Source of the DNA: Nymphaea colorata
Lineage: Eukaryota > Streptophyta > Magnoliopsida > Nymphaeales > Nymphaeaceae
Length of the DNA stretch: 64,000 nucleotides
Direction: 5' to 3'
Assembly: GCF_008831285.2 (NCBI RefSeq)
Contig: NC_045138.2
Coordinates: 1,933,143-1,997,142 of the forward strand
Position numbers and translations under genes: made by a program. Position 1 is the stretch's first letter, and each line of letters opens with the position of its first letter. The notes under the pieces are model-generated. The model was given only the letters and a program-made list of their open reading frames with translations. It searched no databases and was not told where the DNA came from. Of the stretch, positions 1 through 11,936 are shown one piece after another.

Positions 1-2590
1 AGTAGGATGATGCATGTATTGACAAACTTTGTTGACAACATAAGAGATGTCTGGACGAGTCACAGTAGAGTATTGAAGAGCGCCAACAATGCTGCGATAA
101 AGAGTTGGATCATAAAAATTTGATCCAGTTTGAGCAGATAAAGCAGGGGAGCATGCCATGAGAGTTGAAACTCCCTTAGCTCCAAGCATATTTGTTCTTT
201 TGAGAAGCTCGAATATATATTTCCTTTGAGACAATATTAGTTTATTGTCAATTCTTTTTGCTTCTATGCCCAAAAAGAAATGAAGCTCACCCAGATCTTT
301 AATGGCAAACTCACTTTTGAATTGACAAATAATTTTATGAATATATTCTGGTGACCTTCCTGTTATGATCATGTCATCCATGTATACCAAAACATATAGA
401 AATATTTCTCTTTTTCTCAAAATGAAAAGAGATGAATCTGTTTGAGCCCCTTTAAAACCAAGATTTTGGAGGAATAGACTAAGACGGGCAAACCATACCC
501 TAGGAGCCTGTTTTAAACCATGTAAAGCACGTTCAAGCTTGCATACATGATTTGGGAAAGAATGATTTTGAAATCTGGGTGGTTGAGCCATATAAACTTC
601 TTCTGAAATAGATCTATATAGGAATGCATTTTGAATATCCAGCTGATGTATTTTCCATTTGTGACTAATAGAAATAGTCAATACTGTCCGAATTGTAGTA
701 GGCTTCACAACAGGGCTGAAGGTTTCAGTATAGTCAATTCCTTCTTTTTGACTATATCCCTTAGCGACGAGTCTAGCCTTGTATCTTTCCAATGATCCAT
801 CTGCCTTTCCCTTGATTTTGAACACCCATTTACATCCTACAATGTGTTTGGCTTCTTTTTTTGGAACAAGTTTCCAAGTATTGTTTCGAATAAGAGCATC
901 ATATTCTTCTTGCATGGCCTTCCTCCAATTTTCATCTTCAGATGCTTCCTTGAAACTTGAGGGTTCTTTGTCTTCAAGAAGAGTGGAGACAAGAGCTCTT
1001 GGAAGAGAGTGTTTGCTAGAAAAATATGTATGGAACTCATTGTATTTAGAATTAGGTTTGAAGATTCCCACTTGAGATCTAGTAGTCATAGGATGGACTC
1101 GTTCTTGATTTGGTTCATTTTCATTGGATTGGGTAAGCTCCTCATTTCCAAGAGTTTCAGGTTGAGATTCACTATTTGTTTCAGACTGAAGTAAGGGTTC
1201 CTCTGAAGTTGTGGAGGTACTAGATGATGGTATTGTAGGGTTTGAGAACTGATATTCATGAGGGGAGGTTAAAATTATAGCTTGGTTTTGAGTTTCTAGA
1301 TCTTGAGTTCTAGTTTCTTGAGTATCAATAAAAAGAAATTTTTTCTCATTAAATTGGACATGTCTCGAAATATAGATTTTATGGGTTCGCACACCCAAAC
1401 AATAATATCATTTATGTTGAGGAGCATAACCCAAGAAAACACATCTTTCAGAACAGTAATCTAATTTATTTTTCTAATAAGCTCTTAAACAAGGAAAGCA
1501 TTCACATCCAAAGATTTTGAGGAAGCCACAGTCAGGTTTCTCTTTGAACAATTTTTTCAAAGGAGAAGCAAAATCAAGAATCTTGGTTGGCATTCGGTTA
1601 ATCAAATATACAGCAGTACAAAAAGCATATGACCAAAAGTTCTTGGGAATATTACTTTCTGCCATTAGAGATAAACCTGTTTCAACAATATGTTTATGTC
1701 TCCTTTCAGCTGCTCCATTTTGTTCAGGGGTATGAGGACATGATATTCTATGTCTAATCCCATTACCGACAAGATATGATTGAAGCCCTTGAAATTCTCC
1801 TCCCCAATCTGAGTGAAAATATTTTATCTTGTGCCCAGTGAAATTTTCAGAAAGTGCCTTGAAAGCTTTAAAAACATGACTGACATCTGATTTTTTTTTT
1901 CATCAAATAAATCCAAGTATATCTTGAAAAGGCATCCATAAAAATCACATAGTACTTAAAACCATTCACACTCTCTACTGGGGCTGGACCCCATACATCA
2001 GAATAAATGAGTTCAAGCGGGCGTTTCACCTTACTTGAAATAGCATTAAATGGAAGTTTATGACTCTTAGCCTTTTGACAAGCTTCACACAAATAATTTA
2101 AACAATCATCATAATATGACAAATCACACTAGTTCAAAACCTTCTTAACAATGGAAAATGAAGGGTGACCAAGTCTTTTGTGCCACTGCCCAATAGTATG
2201 TCTTTCTCCAAGTTGTGCTTCCTTTTTTCTGCTACTAAGGTCTATCTTATATAGCCCATCACTGTTCGTTCCTTGATGAAGAATTTTTCTCGTTCCCTGC
2301 TGCTTAACATAGCACATATTAGGATGAAACTCAAAATAGACTCCATTATCCTTAGAAAAACGTTGTACAGATAACAAGTTTCTTGTTATTTTGGGCACAT
2401 GAAGGAGATCATTTAAAACTAAATTTTGAGATGTCTTTGAAGAACCAATATGAAAAATTCTCAAACCTGATCCATCTCCGATTTTTACTGCATCTCCACC
2501 TTTGTATTTGGCATGAATGGACAAGTTATTGATATCATTGGTGATGTGATGAGTCGCACCGAAGTCAGGATACCAATTGTCATCTCCAAT
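1..2590 (-). pseudogene. copia pol (protease-integrase-RT), broken
   Basis: Protease residues are visible near 2570 as WYPDFGATHH, where copia proteases normally have DSGA, so a serine is replaced by phenylalanine. The GAG-pre-integrase segment (WHKRLGHPS) ends in a stop at 2129-2131. The integrase zinc and core region (CEACQKAKSHKLPF, then SDVWGP) follows in the same frame and is frameshifted at a T run near 1891-1900. The frame continues through HTPEQNGAAERRH and NFWSYAF. Two in-frame stops lie at 1474-1476 and 1408-1410. From there an open RT frame runs to the edge: KWVFKIKGKADGSLERYKAR, QLDIQNAFL, LHGLKQAPR, the YMDD active site near 370-384, and finally LYRSIVGALQY. Four lesions mean no full polyprotein. 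Confidence 0.9.
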
Positions 2591-2628
2591 GTCTTGATTC
2601 AGAGTGCTAGAAGAAACTGAATGCTATG

Positions 2629-3525
2629 CTACCAACAAAATTTTGCAATATGACCAACTTTTCCACATATTTGGCACACAAAACGATCACCTTTGTATTG
2701 ATCACTTTTCCGGACTCCTCCACTAGATTGATAGTTGTTTCTACCACGACCTCTATAGTTGGTTTGCTTGTTGTAAACTTGTTTTGAGGCAATATTCGCA
2801 GCCGGCATAATAGATTCAAAAGTTTGAGAATCATCTTCTTTTAAGTTGGCTTCTTGTATGAGAAGAAGCCCATGAAGTTCGTTCAAAGAGACAGGGTCCT
2901 TTCGAGTTTTCATACTGACTTTAAAAGCAAGATATTCACTTGGCAATCCTCTAAGAATTTGAAGAACAAGATCATCTTCATCAACAGGTTTGGATGCAAT
3001 GGCTAATTGATGAGCAATAGATTTTGCTTTGTTTATATAAACATCCATAGAACTAGATCCCTTTTTCAAATCTTGAAACTGTGATTTTAACTGCATTATT
3101 CGAGCCCTAGATTGAGTGGCATATGACTGCCTAAGAGCGCTCCAAACCTCTAGAGAGGTTTTTAAGCCAATAATTTGGGTATGTATTGCTTCAGATAGAG
3201 AGGACTTAATCCAACTCAAAAGTAGTTGATCATTTCTCAACCATTCAATATATTCTGAACTAATTTCAGTTGTTCCACTTCTAAACATTGACGGAGCAGG
3301 TTTGCTTCCATCAATATATCCCATAAGACCAAATGAGATCAAAATTGAAGTGAATTGAGATTCCCAAATAAGATAATTTTCAGCATTTAACTTGATGTTG
3401 AGGAAATGCTGTAAATTGCTTGGGCACTGAAGAGGAGAAGCAAGAAAATTCATACCCGTATCAGAGTTGACTCCTGTATTTGATGATGCTTCTTGATTTG
3501 CCATGAGAATGAAACGCGGCAACAC
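2629..3525 (-). CDS. copia gag protein
   Basis: This is an open frame of 298 codons. It has the copia gag core with a UBN2-like helical region (LNAENYLIWESQFTSIL, then LKTSLEVWSALRQSYATQSR and LQILRGLPSEYLAF) and ends in a CCHC zinc knuckle, CQICGKVGHIAKFC, which fits CX2CX4HX4C. The frame stops right after the knuckle (FCW), so gag is cut off from protease, which copia elements normally encode in the same polyprotein. A second methionine at residue 8 (MANQEASS) is an equally likely start. Gag packages element RNA in virus-like particles. This copy could still make a gag protein, but the pol part is dead. Confidence 0.85.
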   Translation of the reverse strand: MLPRFILMANQEASSNTGVNSDTGMNFLASPLQCPSNLQHFLNIKLNAENYLIWESQFTSILISFGLMGYIDGSKPAPSMFRSGTTEISSEYIEWLRNDQLLLSWIKSSLSEAIHTQIIGLKTSLEVWSALRQSYATQSRARIMQLKSQFQDLKKGSSSMDVYINKAKSIAHQLAIASKPVDEDDLVLQILRGLPSEYLAFKVSMKTRKDPVSLNELHGLLLIQEANLKEDDSQTFESIMPAANIASKQVYNKQTNYRGRGRNNYQSSGGVRKSDQYKGDRFVCQICGKVGHIAKFCW

Positions 3526-3570
3526 AAGATGTAATCCTTAGGATCTAGCAGCAACACTAACAAGGACCAG

Positions 3571-3584
3571 TGGCTCTGATACCA
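3571..3584 (-). other. Primer binding site of the copia element
   Basis: Read on the minus strand the site is TGGTATCAGAGCCA, complementary to the 3' part of initiator tRNA-Met, the usual plant copia primer. It starts directly after the LTR end, which fixes that LTR border at 3585. Confidence 0.92.
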
Positions 3585-3952
3585 TGTAAGAAATCAAAAT
3601 GAAAAAATAATTAAAGGGACATAAATTTTTAAAGTGGTTCAGCCAATAGGCCTACGTCCACTACTCTATCATTTCTTGCTTGCCTTCTTTTGGTGGAGAA
3701 GCTCATTTATATAGGGGAGTTACATAAGGGGTCTCTAGTTCCCAAGAGACTGACTTTTCATCTTTCAACATACATGACTTTTCATCCCTCAAGAGACATG
3801 ACTTTTCATCTCTCAAGAGACATGTCTTTTCATTTCCTAAGAGACATGACTTTTCATCTTCCAACAGACATGACTTTTTATCTCTCAAAAGATATGACTT
3901 TTCATCTCCCAAGTAATACACATTGAGAGCCTTCTTGGTGTTTCTGTTAACA
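3585..3952 (-). repeat. 5' LTR of the copia element (about 368 bp)
   Basis: The inner border is fixed by the primer binding site, and the plus-strand sequence there begins TGTAAG. The outer border is placed at GTTAACA (3946-3952) because BURP coding sequence starts straight after it and LTRs run TG..CA. The second LTR is outside the window, so this outer border and the target duplication are inferred. A short TATATAG-like stretch occurs near 3710. The LTR contains a seven-unit 24-bp minisatellite. Confidence 0.8.
3751..3918. repeat. 24-bp minisatellite, 7 units, inside the LTR
   Basis: Units start at 3751, 3775, 3799, 3823, 3847, 3871 and 3895, each beginning tgacttttcat or a one-base variant and ending with a caaga- or ctaaga-like tract. 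The exact 24-nt period keeps a plus-strand frame open that reads as repeats of an MTFHL motif. That frame is a product of the repeat, not a gene. Confidence 0.9.
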
Positions 3953-4497
3953 GCCCACACTCCCCCCAAGCATTTGCCATGAAAGAGACCCTCGACCTCT
4001 GCGAATCGCCCGCCATTAAAGGGGAGACGAGGTTCTGCGCCACCTCCCTGGAGTCCATGGTCGACTTCACCACCACCCAGCTTGGAACCAACAGCCTCAA
4101 CGTCCTCTCCACCTTGGTTCACCAAGAGAAGAGGAGCAAGCAGCAGCTTGACCAGTCATTTGTGGTTCAGCCTGGGATTGTAAAGATGGAGTCCCCTGCT
4201 GCAGTGGCGTGCCACAGCAAGCTGTATCCTTACGCAGTCTTCTACTGTCACAAGACCATGGATTCCAGGAGCTACATAGTTCCATTAATGGCGGAAGAAG
4301 ATGGGAGCAGCGCAGCGGTTGTGTGCCACGACGATACATCGCATTGGGACCCTAGACATGCCATCTTTAAGATGCTAGGAGTGGAGCCTGGGACTAAACC
4401 CATCTGCCATTTCCTTCCTCCCCACCATTTTCTGTGGGTCTCGAAGCAGCAGCCATGGCTGCCCACTTCGAAGAATATTAGCTTACTAGCTAGCTAG
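3953..4497 (+). pseudogene. BURP-domain protein, C-terminal part, cut by the copia LTR
   Basis: The open frame enters directly from the LTR border (PHSPQAFA, then the ATG at 3979) and runs 172 codons from that ATG. It carries most of a BURP domain: KETLDLCESPAIKGETRFCA, then ATSLESMVDF, and the cysteine-histidine pairs CH in VACHSKLYPY, CHK in VFYCHK, CHD in AVVCHDDTSHW and CHF in PICHFLPPHH. BURP proteins (RD22, USP, PG1-beta and BNM2 types) are plant apoplast or vacuole proteins with an N-terminal signal peptide and variable repeats. None of that N-terminal part is present here. It would lie left of the retrotransposon, outside the window. There is no internal stop, so the insertion may be fairly recent or the original gene was split at this point. 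Which BURP subgroup it belongs to cannot be told. Confidence 0.85.
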
Positions 4498-4724
4498 TTG
4501 CAGATAGTGGTGATGGGGAGAAGGTTACTCTTTCATATTTGCTTCGTTGTGCACAAAGATTTGGGCTCCTGATCTTGTTATGGTCTTGGTGTGTTTGGTT
4601 ATTGTGTGTCTCTAGCTTTGGTGGATGGTTGTTGATCCATAATATTTTGCTGCTTGGATTTGGATTTTGCAAGTTGAATTTCATACACGTTAGGAAAGGG
4701 ATTGAAGAAATTAACTTATTATTT

Positions 4725-4882
4725 TTTTGAGTAAATTCATGAAATATCCACAAAGTTGAGATACCTCGTGAATGTTTCATAAATCTACCTCAATTACTGG
4801 AGTGGATTCATGGAACATTAAAACTACGTGTCCATAAATATATCTAAATCTTTTGAGTAAATTCATGAAATGTCCACAAAGT
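4725..4882. repeat. Spaced 32-bp direct repeat
   Basis: The segment ttttgagtaaattcatgaaa and its continuation occur at 4725-4756 and again at 4851-4882, with one difference. The spacing is 126 bp. It lies downstream of the BURP remnant. Confidence 0.8.
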
Positions 4883-7560
4883 GTTTCATTTGTTAAACTA
4901 CTTCTAAGTGTATTTAAATGACCTTGAAGGTTTTTTGTTGCGCGAGGGATGAAAACTCTCGGCGGCCTAAGGCAGTGTAAAACTAGGATAGTGTATGGCC
5001 CCATCCTTCTTTCAAAACATATATTAAGTTACTCATCTTCTTACATAAACAATATTTTTGAATAATAGAAAATAAATTGCTCTTGTAACGTCAACATTTT
5101 TAAATTATGTATATAAACACATTAATTAGAATGTTTGCATTTTGTTAAAAAAAACACTTTTAACACAAATTTAAGAGGTCTGGTTTTTATCTCTTACTCA
5201 TCTGTTTTCAGATTATTAAAAAAGACATTATTAAATTGAAAAAAAAAACTAACTTCATATATGTTTCTTACCAAATTATTCTTAACATCAATAAGGTTAG
5301 ATTGCAAAAGAAAAATGTTTTAATCATTAATTTTAATGAGTCTAGTTTTTTGTCTGTTATCTAAGTAGTCTTGGGTACATAGATATTGTGAAGAGGCCAA
5401 AACCTCTCTTTGCTTCCCTCTGTTCCTGTGGTTAAGAGAAAACTAAGAGTACCGTTTGCAGTTTACAAAAATAACATAACATTGACGAGAATCGAACTAA
5501 TGACTAAACTTTTATGGGCTTCTTAATTCTAACTGCTATGGTAGGCTCATTAGGGCTAATAATAACATTGGGGTCAACAATGAGTTTTACTTGTCAATTG
5601 AATCCGGTCCAAGTTCTTTACATTCAAATTCAGGATGCAAAGTTTGTGATCCAGGATAGTGTTTCTTGGAAATTTGGTTGTTTTGGATATTTCAAGATCT
5701 TGTTTGTAACGTCTCTAAGGAGAGTTCTGAACCCAAAACGAGGCCGTAAAGGGTTGGATATGACCCGAAAGTCCAATTATTGTTATCACTTATCAGATCT
5801 GCTTAGAAAGAAAGAGAGGTCTAAAAAGCCATTCAGCGCGGACCCTACAATGAACACTGGGACCCGTTACGGTTACAAAATTGACATCAAAATTAACGTG
5901 GGGTTGAAGGCATGCTGCATGCTTGTTCATTAAGATTCACAATTTTCAACAAATAAAGCGCAAAAATGATGATTTATTGTATATGAAAACCTTTCTTTTT
6001 AGCAGGGAAGCCTTCTCGATAGGATCTGGACCTGGTTTTGGTAGAGGAGCTTCTTAGATGAAATTGAATCTGGATTTCACGATTTTTTAAGTTCTCAGAA
6101 AGGCTTAATAAGAAAAAGTTTAAAATATACAACTTTAACATATAAACATATATTTGTAATGAAAAATGTATAAATATATAATAAAAATATTTTTATTTGT
6201 ATTTTCAGCGCGGCCCAAGAAGTCGTCCGGGCCTCGGCCTGGCCGGAAAAGTTGCCGGACCAGACCGAGTACCCGTCGAAGCAAAAATTCGACTTTTTAA
6301 AGTGTGATTATATGTTGTTCATAGAATCACACTTCATCTAGTGTTCAATTGATTGAATGTTTATAGTTTTCATATGTGTAGTAAAAAACGGTTGGAATCG
6401 AATCGGTGAAGCTACCGATTTGGTGAATCAATTGACTCGTGTGAATCGGTTCATTCATCTGAACTAGTTGTGAATTGACAAAAAAAGGTTAAAATTTTAT
6501 TAATTGTAAAATTAAAATGGAATATTTACAATTAAAAGTATTTAAAATAAATTTAAAAATAGTTATAAGATATATCATGTAATTAGGTCTGATATAAAAT
6601 TGAAAAAAGTTGAATGGTAGTTTTAGTTTTTTAAATTCACCCCGTCACTTAATTAAATAATCTTATTCAGTATGATAGACAATTGGACCTATATTTTCAT
6701 TGTCTAATATTAGTCAACACCTTTTTTTTCATTGTTTTTTTTCTCAACTATCTATTTTGTTTTAAATAAACTATTCTGATTAAATAGCTAGGTGACTCTT
6801 GACAGCTAGAGTCATTATTCATTTACTTTACTTGCAAAACTAAGACCACATTTGGATGACACAAAAAAAAAGTAATTTTGTGAAAATCGGACTTTATTAA
6901 AAATTGATTTTAAATCAACTTTTGAAACTCGACTTTAGGTGATACACATATTTTATATAGAAAGCCCGGGGTGGGTTAGGTTATTCAAGTATGAGTTTTA
7001 ATTGTACTTTAAGCACACCTTAAGAGCTGTTTGACAACCGTAATAGTATGTTGTTATTCAACATGATTGTTCAAATATTTGAGGTAAATTCATGAATTAC
7101 TAATGTATTATCATTCAAATAAACACACAACATACTATTATTGTTATCAAATGCTTATTTAGGGGACGTTTGATATACTTAAAATAATGAAATTTTACAA
7201 TTAAAATGTTAAATTTATAAGAAATTAAAAACATTAAACAAACGAGGTATTTTGCTTTCAAAATTCAAGGAATTCATAAAGTTGATTTCATAATTTGAAG
7301 AGGAATTATGATTCTGAAATTTTTTATTTTTGAATCAAAGTTTCAAACCATCATACACCCCTATACGTAACAATTTATCTTTAATACGCCGATTGGGAGT
7401 GTAATTCAAACGCACGATAAGATATCTACGACTTCGAAGACGACAGCCTTTAGCCTGAGGGACTTATTTGAGAGTTATTAATAAAACGGAGACCGTCATG
7501 AGAATTCAGGGATTATTATCTTTCAAGTTTTGTTGACCTCTCAGTTGGATTTATTTACGA
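4883..7560. other. Gene-poor AT-rich intergenic stretch
   Basis: I see no supported gene. A 139-codon plus-strand frame at 5514-5933 has no recognisable domain or biased composition and is probably chance. A short GC-rich patch at 6205-6290 may be a transposon remnant. Confidence 0.6.
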
Positions 7561-7599
7561 AGATACCCGTCGAGGGGCCGCGGGCTCGGTCTCCCGGGC

Positions 7600-7608
7600 T
7601 TTATAAAA
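7600..7608 (+). promoter_or_regulatory. Likely TATA box of HDC1
   Basis: TTTATAAAA lies in a GC-richer stretch about 30 bp before a C/T-rich leader typical of plant transcription starts. The proposed 5' UTR exon and its splice donor follow. Confidence 0.55.
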
Positions 7609-7634
7609 GCAGAGAACGCAGTCGCTGGTTTCAT

Positions 7635-7732
7635 TTCCCCCTTGACTCCCCTGTCTTTTTCCCTTTTCGTTGTGCGCAGTCGCGGAGGAACGAGATTGAA
7701 CACGAGGAGAATCCGAGAGACGAGGCGGCAAG
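7635..7732 (+). other. HDC1: Probable 5' UTR exon of HDC1
   Basis: The leader lacks an ATG that leads into the protein. It ends at a plausible donor (GGCAAG then GTCCGT, GT at 7733). The next acceptor that fits is TATTATAG, ending at 9488, 12 bp before the start codon. That would make a leader intron of about 1.75 kb. The left end is only estimated from the TATA position. Confidence 0.45.
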
Positions 7733-9115
7733 GTCCGTAGTGCTCATCTTACTCAATTGGTCTATGGGTTTCCATTTGCGATTCTGCTGAAACCCTAATT
7801 GCTCTTATTAGTCCTTCTGATCTTCTGAAGAATGTTTTTGCCCAGCAGTGGATAGATCTTGGAAATTTAGGCTCCTCTCTGGTTGTAGAGCGTTAATTTT
7901 GGTACTTTTGTGGAGAGCTTTCGGTGGATTTCTTGCTGCAAGATTTTGCTTTCTCTTAAACTCCCGGTTCTTTTTTTTTGAATCATGGGATTATATTTCG
8001 GTTTCTTATTTCCACTGTTAAAGTTTTTGACTTCACTCCCATTCTCCATCCATTGTTATTGCATCATTTGGAGTTGGTTCTCTCTCTCTCTCTCTCTCTC
8101 TCGTTCGCTCGCTCGCTCATCCCCCCTTAGCTGGTGTGCGGGAGCATCAAGAGAAGAAAACCATTGCTTCGTAGGGATTAACAATTCTTATGAGCTGCAT
8201 GGGTAGAGACAGCGTTGCGCCTTGGCTTTTTCATTTCTTCTGTAAGTTTGTTCTCTCAGTTTGTTACGACATTCAGGTTACTTTTAGGGGACAGTGTTGA
8301 GATGAACATAGGGAAATCAATTTCATGTCTTACGAACAAAATCATGGTTCGGAGCATATCCGACTGGTTGGCTTTTGTCTTTTACTGGAAGAGTCTATCT
8401 TCCCAGTTGTTATTATTCTTTTCCAGTTCTCAAAAACATACTTTTTCGTTCTTCAGCTTCCCATGGGCGTGAAAATTAGTCGCTAGAACCCGAGCTTTAA
8501 GATGTTCCCCATTGTATTTAGATGGCTATACGATTTTGATAAGATGAAGAATATTGATGGTTTCCGAGTCAAAAAAATCACCGATATTTCAGTTTGATGA
8601 CTATATGAATTCGATAAGATGGAGAATTTATTTATGTTCTCCAAATCTGGTTTATCACTGAGAAATCTCTGTTCTCCTTTCTTTGTATTCTTCCTTTCTT
8701 TCCAAATATATCGTTGCTGGCTGCTGAAAAGATATTCTCCGTTTAGTTATGTGGAATTGTTTTAAAGGAACATGAAAGGATGATTGTCTCCATTGGCTGT
8801 GTTTTCCGATATTTAGCATGCCGGAATAAGTTAAAAAATAGGAATATAAGATTTTTCATAAAAATGTATTTAGACTTTAATTAATAATTATATATTTGGA
8901 AATTGAATTGGGTAAGAAAGAAGTTTAGTGGTGCCCCTCAGTATTTAGGTTATTGATGTGAATGGTCAACTGCACATTGGGAACTTATGTGAATGCCTGA
9001 TGGCTGGGAGAGGGATGCTAAATAAGAGGTTGTAGGTAAAAAATCACCTGTAGTAGGAAACCTGTTGGATTTTTTTTTTCAGTATAAGGTAGTGAAATGA
9101 GATGGATCCTTAATC

Positions 9116-9117
9116 CC

Positions 9118-9172
<55 letters not shown>

Positions 9173-9181
9173 CCCCCCCCC
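9116..9181. repeat. (CT)n microsatellite followed by a C tract
   Basis: A nearly pure CT run of about 55 bp ends in eleven C residues at 9171-9181. It lies in the HDC1 leader intron. A shorter CT run is at 8079-8101. Confidence 0.95.
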
Positions 9182-9500
9182 ACCACCAAAATAAATATTT
9201 CAAGCATTTTGTTGCAATATCTGTTATTTGCTCTTGTTCTGCTACCTTTGGATTATTTTCTTGTAGATCTTTGGAAGATTTTGTATGAATAATAATATTA
9301 TTATAATATTAATGGGAACTTGGGCATCATATTCAACTAAGACATTATTTTGTACTGTTATGCTTTTTTCTCAGGTTCTTGATGCAACAAGAAATGTAAT
9401 TTTGTTTGCGTGAACACTTATCAAATGCTCCTTTTGTTGAAAGTGGAACTTAGTGATTCTTGTTTTTTTGGGAGTTGGTGTATTATAGAGTCCAAGAACC

Positions 9501-11897
9501 ATGAGTGGTCCTCCAAAAAGATCACATGATGAAGCCGCATTTACCATGAAACGACCTCTTGAAGATGCTACTGCGTTTTCAAATCCAAGTGGAAAATCAA
9601 CTCAATCTGTTATAAATGACTATCATCCACCTTTTGAATCTGGCTTAGATGGGCGATTGGCAAAAGGCTCACGGTCTGAATCCCGTGATGTTGATAAAAG
9701 ATATGGTGTTGGTGTTCTTCCACTTTATCGAGTTTCTTCATCTAATGATCCTGCACTTGAAACAAGTGCGGATGCTAGGTCAGATACAAGGGAATTGAAG
9801 GACAACAGAGATTCAAGATCTGAAGTTAGAGAGGCAAAGGTAGATGCTAGGGAGCTATATGGAGATTCACGGTTAGATTCTCAATTGTTGAAAGCTGACA
9901 AAGACACAAGGTTAGAAAGTAGAGGAGATGACAAAGATCTCAAAGCTGAGAGAGAGACCATAACAAATTTTAAATATGAAAGTAAAATGGAAAAGGATGC
10001 ATATGTAGGAGGAGCGACACACTTGAGCTGGAAAGACCCTAAAGATCATCATCGAAAGCGATACCAGGATCCATCATTTGATAGTTATGAACCTTGGCGA
10101 GTTTCGCGGAGTATGTTGCATGGATCTGATGAGATAACTAAAAGTAACATACCAAGTGAAGACAAGGAGTACTTTGAAACTCGAGAGGCTGTTGGGGAGA
10201 ACAAGGTTGAGTGGAAGAGTGAAGAGAAATTCAGGGATAAGGAGCGAAAAAGGAAAGATGAGAAATCTAGGGATTGGATAGAGAGAGAAAAGGAGAAGAG
10301 CGATCGCCGTAAAGATCCTCAGCATGCTATCGGCAACAATGAGCGTAGAGAATCTGCAAGAGTTGAAAGAGAGCTTGACAGATCAGAAAAGGAAAGCATG
10401 GATGGTGGAAAAGACAAGGAAAGGCTAAAAGATAGGGAAAAGGAGCATGTAAAGAGAGAAATGCAGGATACCAATGAAAAAGAGTGTGTGCAGGGTGACA
10501 AGGAACACATAGAGGGAACTACTAAGGGGAATGAACCAGAAACTGCAGCTTTTGATCCAAAGCGAACAAAAGAATTTGAAGCATGGAAAGCCGGTGAAAG
10601 AGATTCCAAAGATAGGAAACGAGAAAGAGATCAAGATAATGAAGGAGATAGACAAGAAAAGCGTGGCAGGTCCTATGAAAAGGATGCTGATGATGGATTT
10701 GCAGGGGATGGGTCAACAGAGAGGGAGAGGGAAGGATTTAATTATGGAGTTCAACAACGTAGAAGAATGCTTCGACCAAGGGGGACTCTTCAATCAGCAA
10801 GTAGGGAATCTCGGCGCTCTCGTCAAAGAGATAACGAAGGGTACCATACCGACCTTTCTGCTTTATTTCATAAAAATGTCTGTTAGTTGTGGTTAAGCAT
10901 TTTTTTTATTTGTTTTCTTCCTGAAAGTCATAAGCTGTACTGTTTTTGTCAGCTGACATGTCTTTAACTTCTATGCAGCTATCATCTATTGAGAGTGTAT
11001 GTTACTTGCTCATTGAGGCATCAATATGTTGTCAAGTTAATGGTCGTTTTGGTACTTCATGGTGTAATCCAGTTATTATTATTATTTTTTGGGGGATACA
11101 TAAAAGTTTTTGCAGGAGACACTTCGGTGTAAGTATGGCACCTCACATAATATGTAGCCAACCATTATGGAGAACAGAACCTTATGGCTTATATAATGGA
11201 TATTGGTCATGGATAATTATTGTATGTTATAATACTGTCCTTTTATGGCATTTGGCATTTCTTTATGGCAAAGATGGGGATGAAAATGCTTTGATATTGT
11301 TTTCATTAACTTAAATATTCATTCCTAATGTGGCAATTACTTGACAAGGAGCATTACAAAAACCGACATATTAATGTTATTTATGCTAACATATGCCAAT
11401 GCGAAACTACATGACAGTGTCGTGGATTGGCGTTTATGGTTTTTGACTGATATATGTCGTGCCCCTGTTTTGGAAGTATTTTGCTTTTTAGGGTGCTGTT
11501 TACATGGTGCCTTGGCTTCTTAGTAATATCTCCTTGTTTTGGTCAAGTACATATATATCCCAATAAGATGAAGTTGGTGCTCATGTATTGTCTAGTTGCT
11601 GGATCTTCTAGTCAGCAACTTGGTGATTAGGATGTAAAATTTCCATGAACAAATTTACTTCTCAAGTTCAGTCAGTAAACTGTTTGTGTCCTAAGTTTCA
11701 TTATCCTTAAATTTTGAGTCCATTGCTACTTGTGTAATTTGTCTGAATCTGTTGTTGACAGTTATTAGGACCTGATATGGAGATTATGCATTATTACCAT
11801 GTTGTATGGATGCCGACACAATTTTTTATGTGAAATATGGGAAAAAATTCCAACCACAGCTTGTTTTATGAACCTGGACGTGTGTATGTGTGTGTGT

Positions 11898-11936
<39 letters not shown>

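Larger units (their letters stand above)
1..3952 (-). mobile_element. Ty1/copia LTR retrotransposon, left end outside the window
   Basis: On the minus strand the order is 5' LTR (3585-3952), primer binding site (3571-3584), gag (3525-2629), then protease, integrase and reverse transcriptase down to position 1. Integrase before reverse transcriptase is the Ty1/copia order. The window ends at the last part of the RT domain, so RNase H and the 3' LTR lie outside it. The element is decayed: gag and protease are separated, integrase has a stop and a frameshift, and two more stops precede RT. It sits inside a BURP-domain reading frame, whose remaining part follows the LTR directly. Confidence 0.93.

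Noticed and set aside
5514-5933. 139-codon plus-strand frame
   Set aside because: No motif, no splice partners, no promoter-like context; composition resembles neighbouring noncoding DNA.
9018-9288. Open frames of Leu-Ser or Arg-Glu repeats over CT/GA runs (also at 27468-27719, 60058-60351 and elsewhere)
   Set aside because: They are translations of dinucleotide repeats and cross known introns or intergenic DNA.
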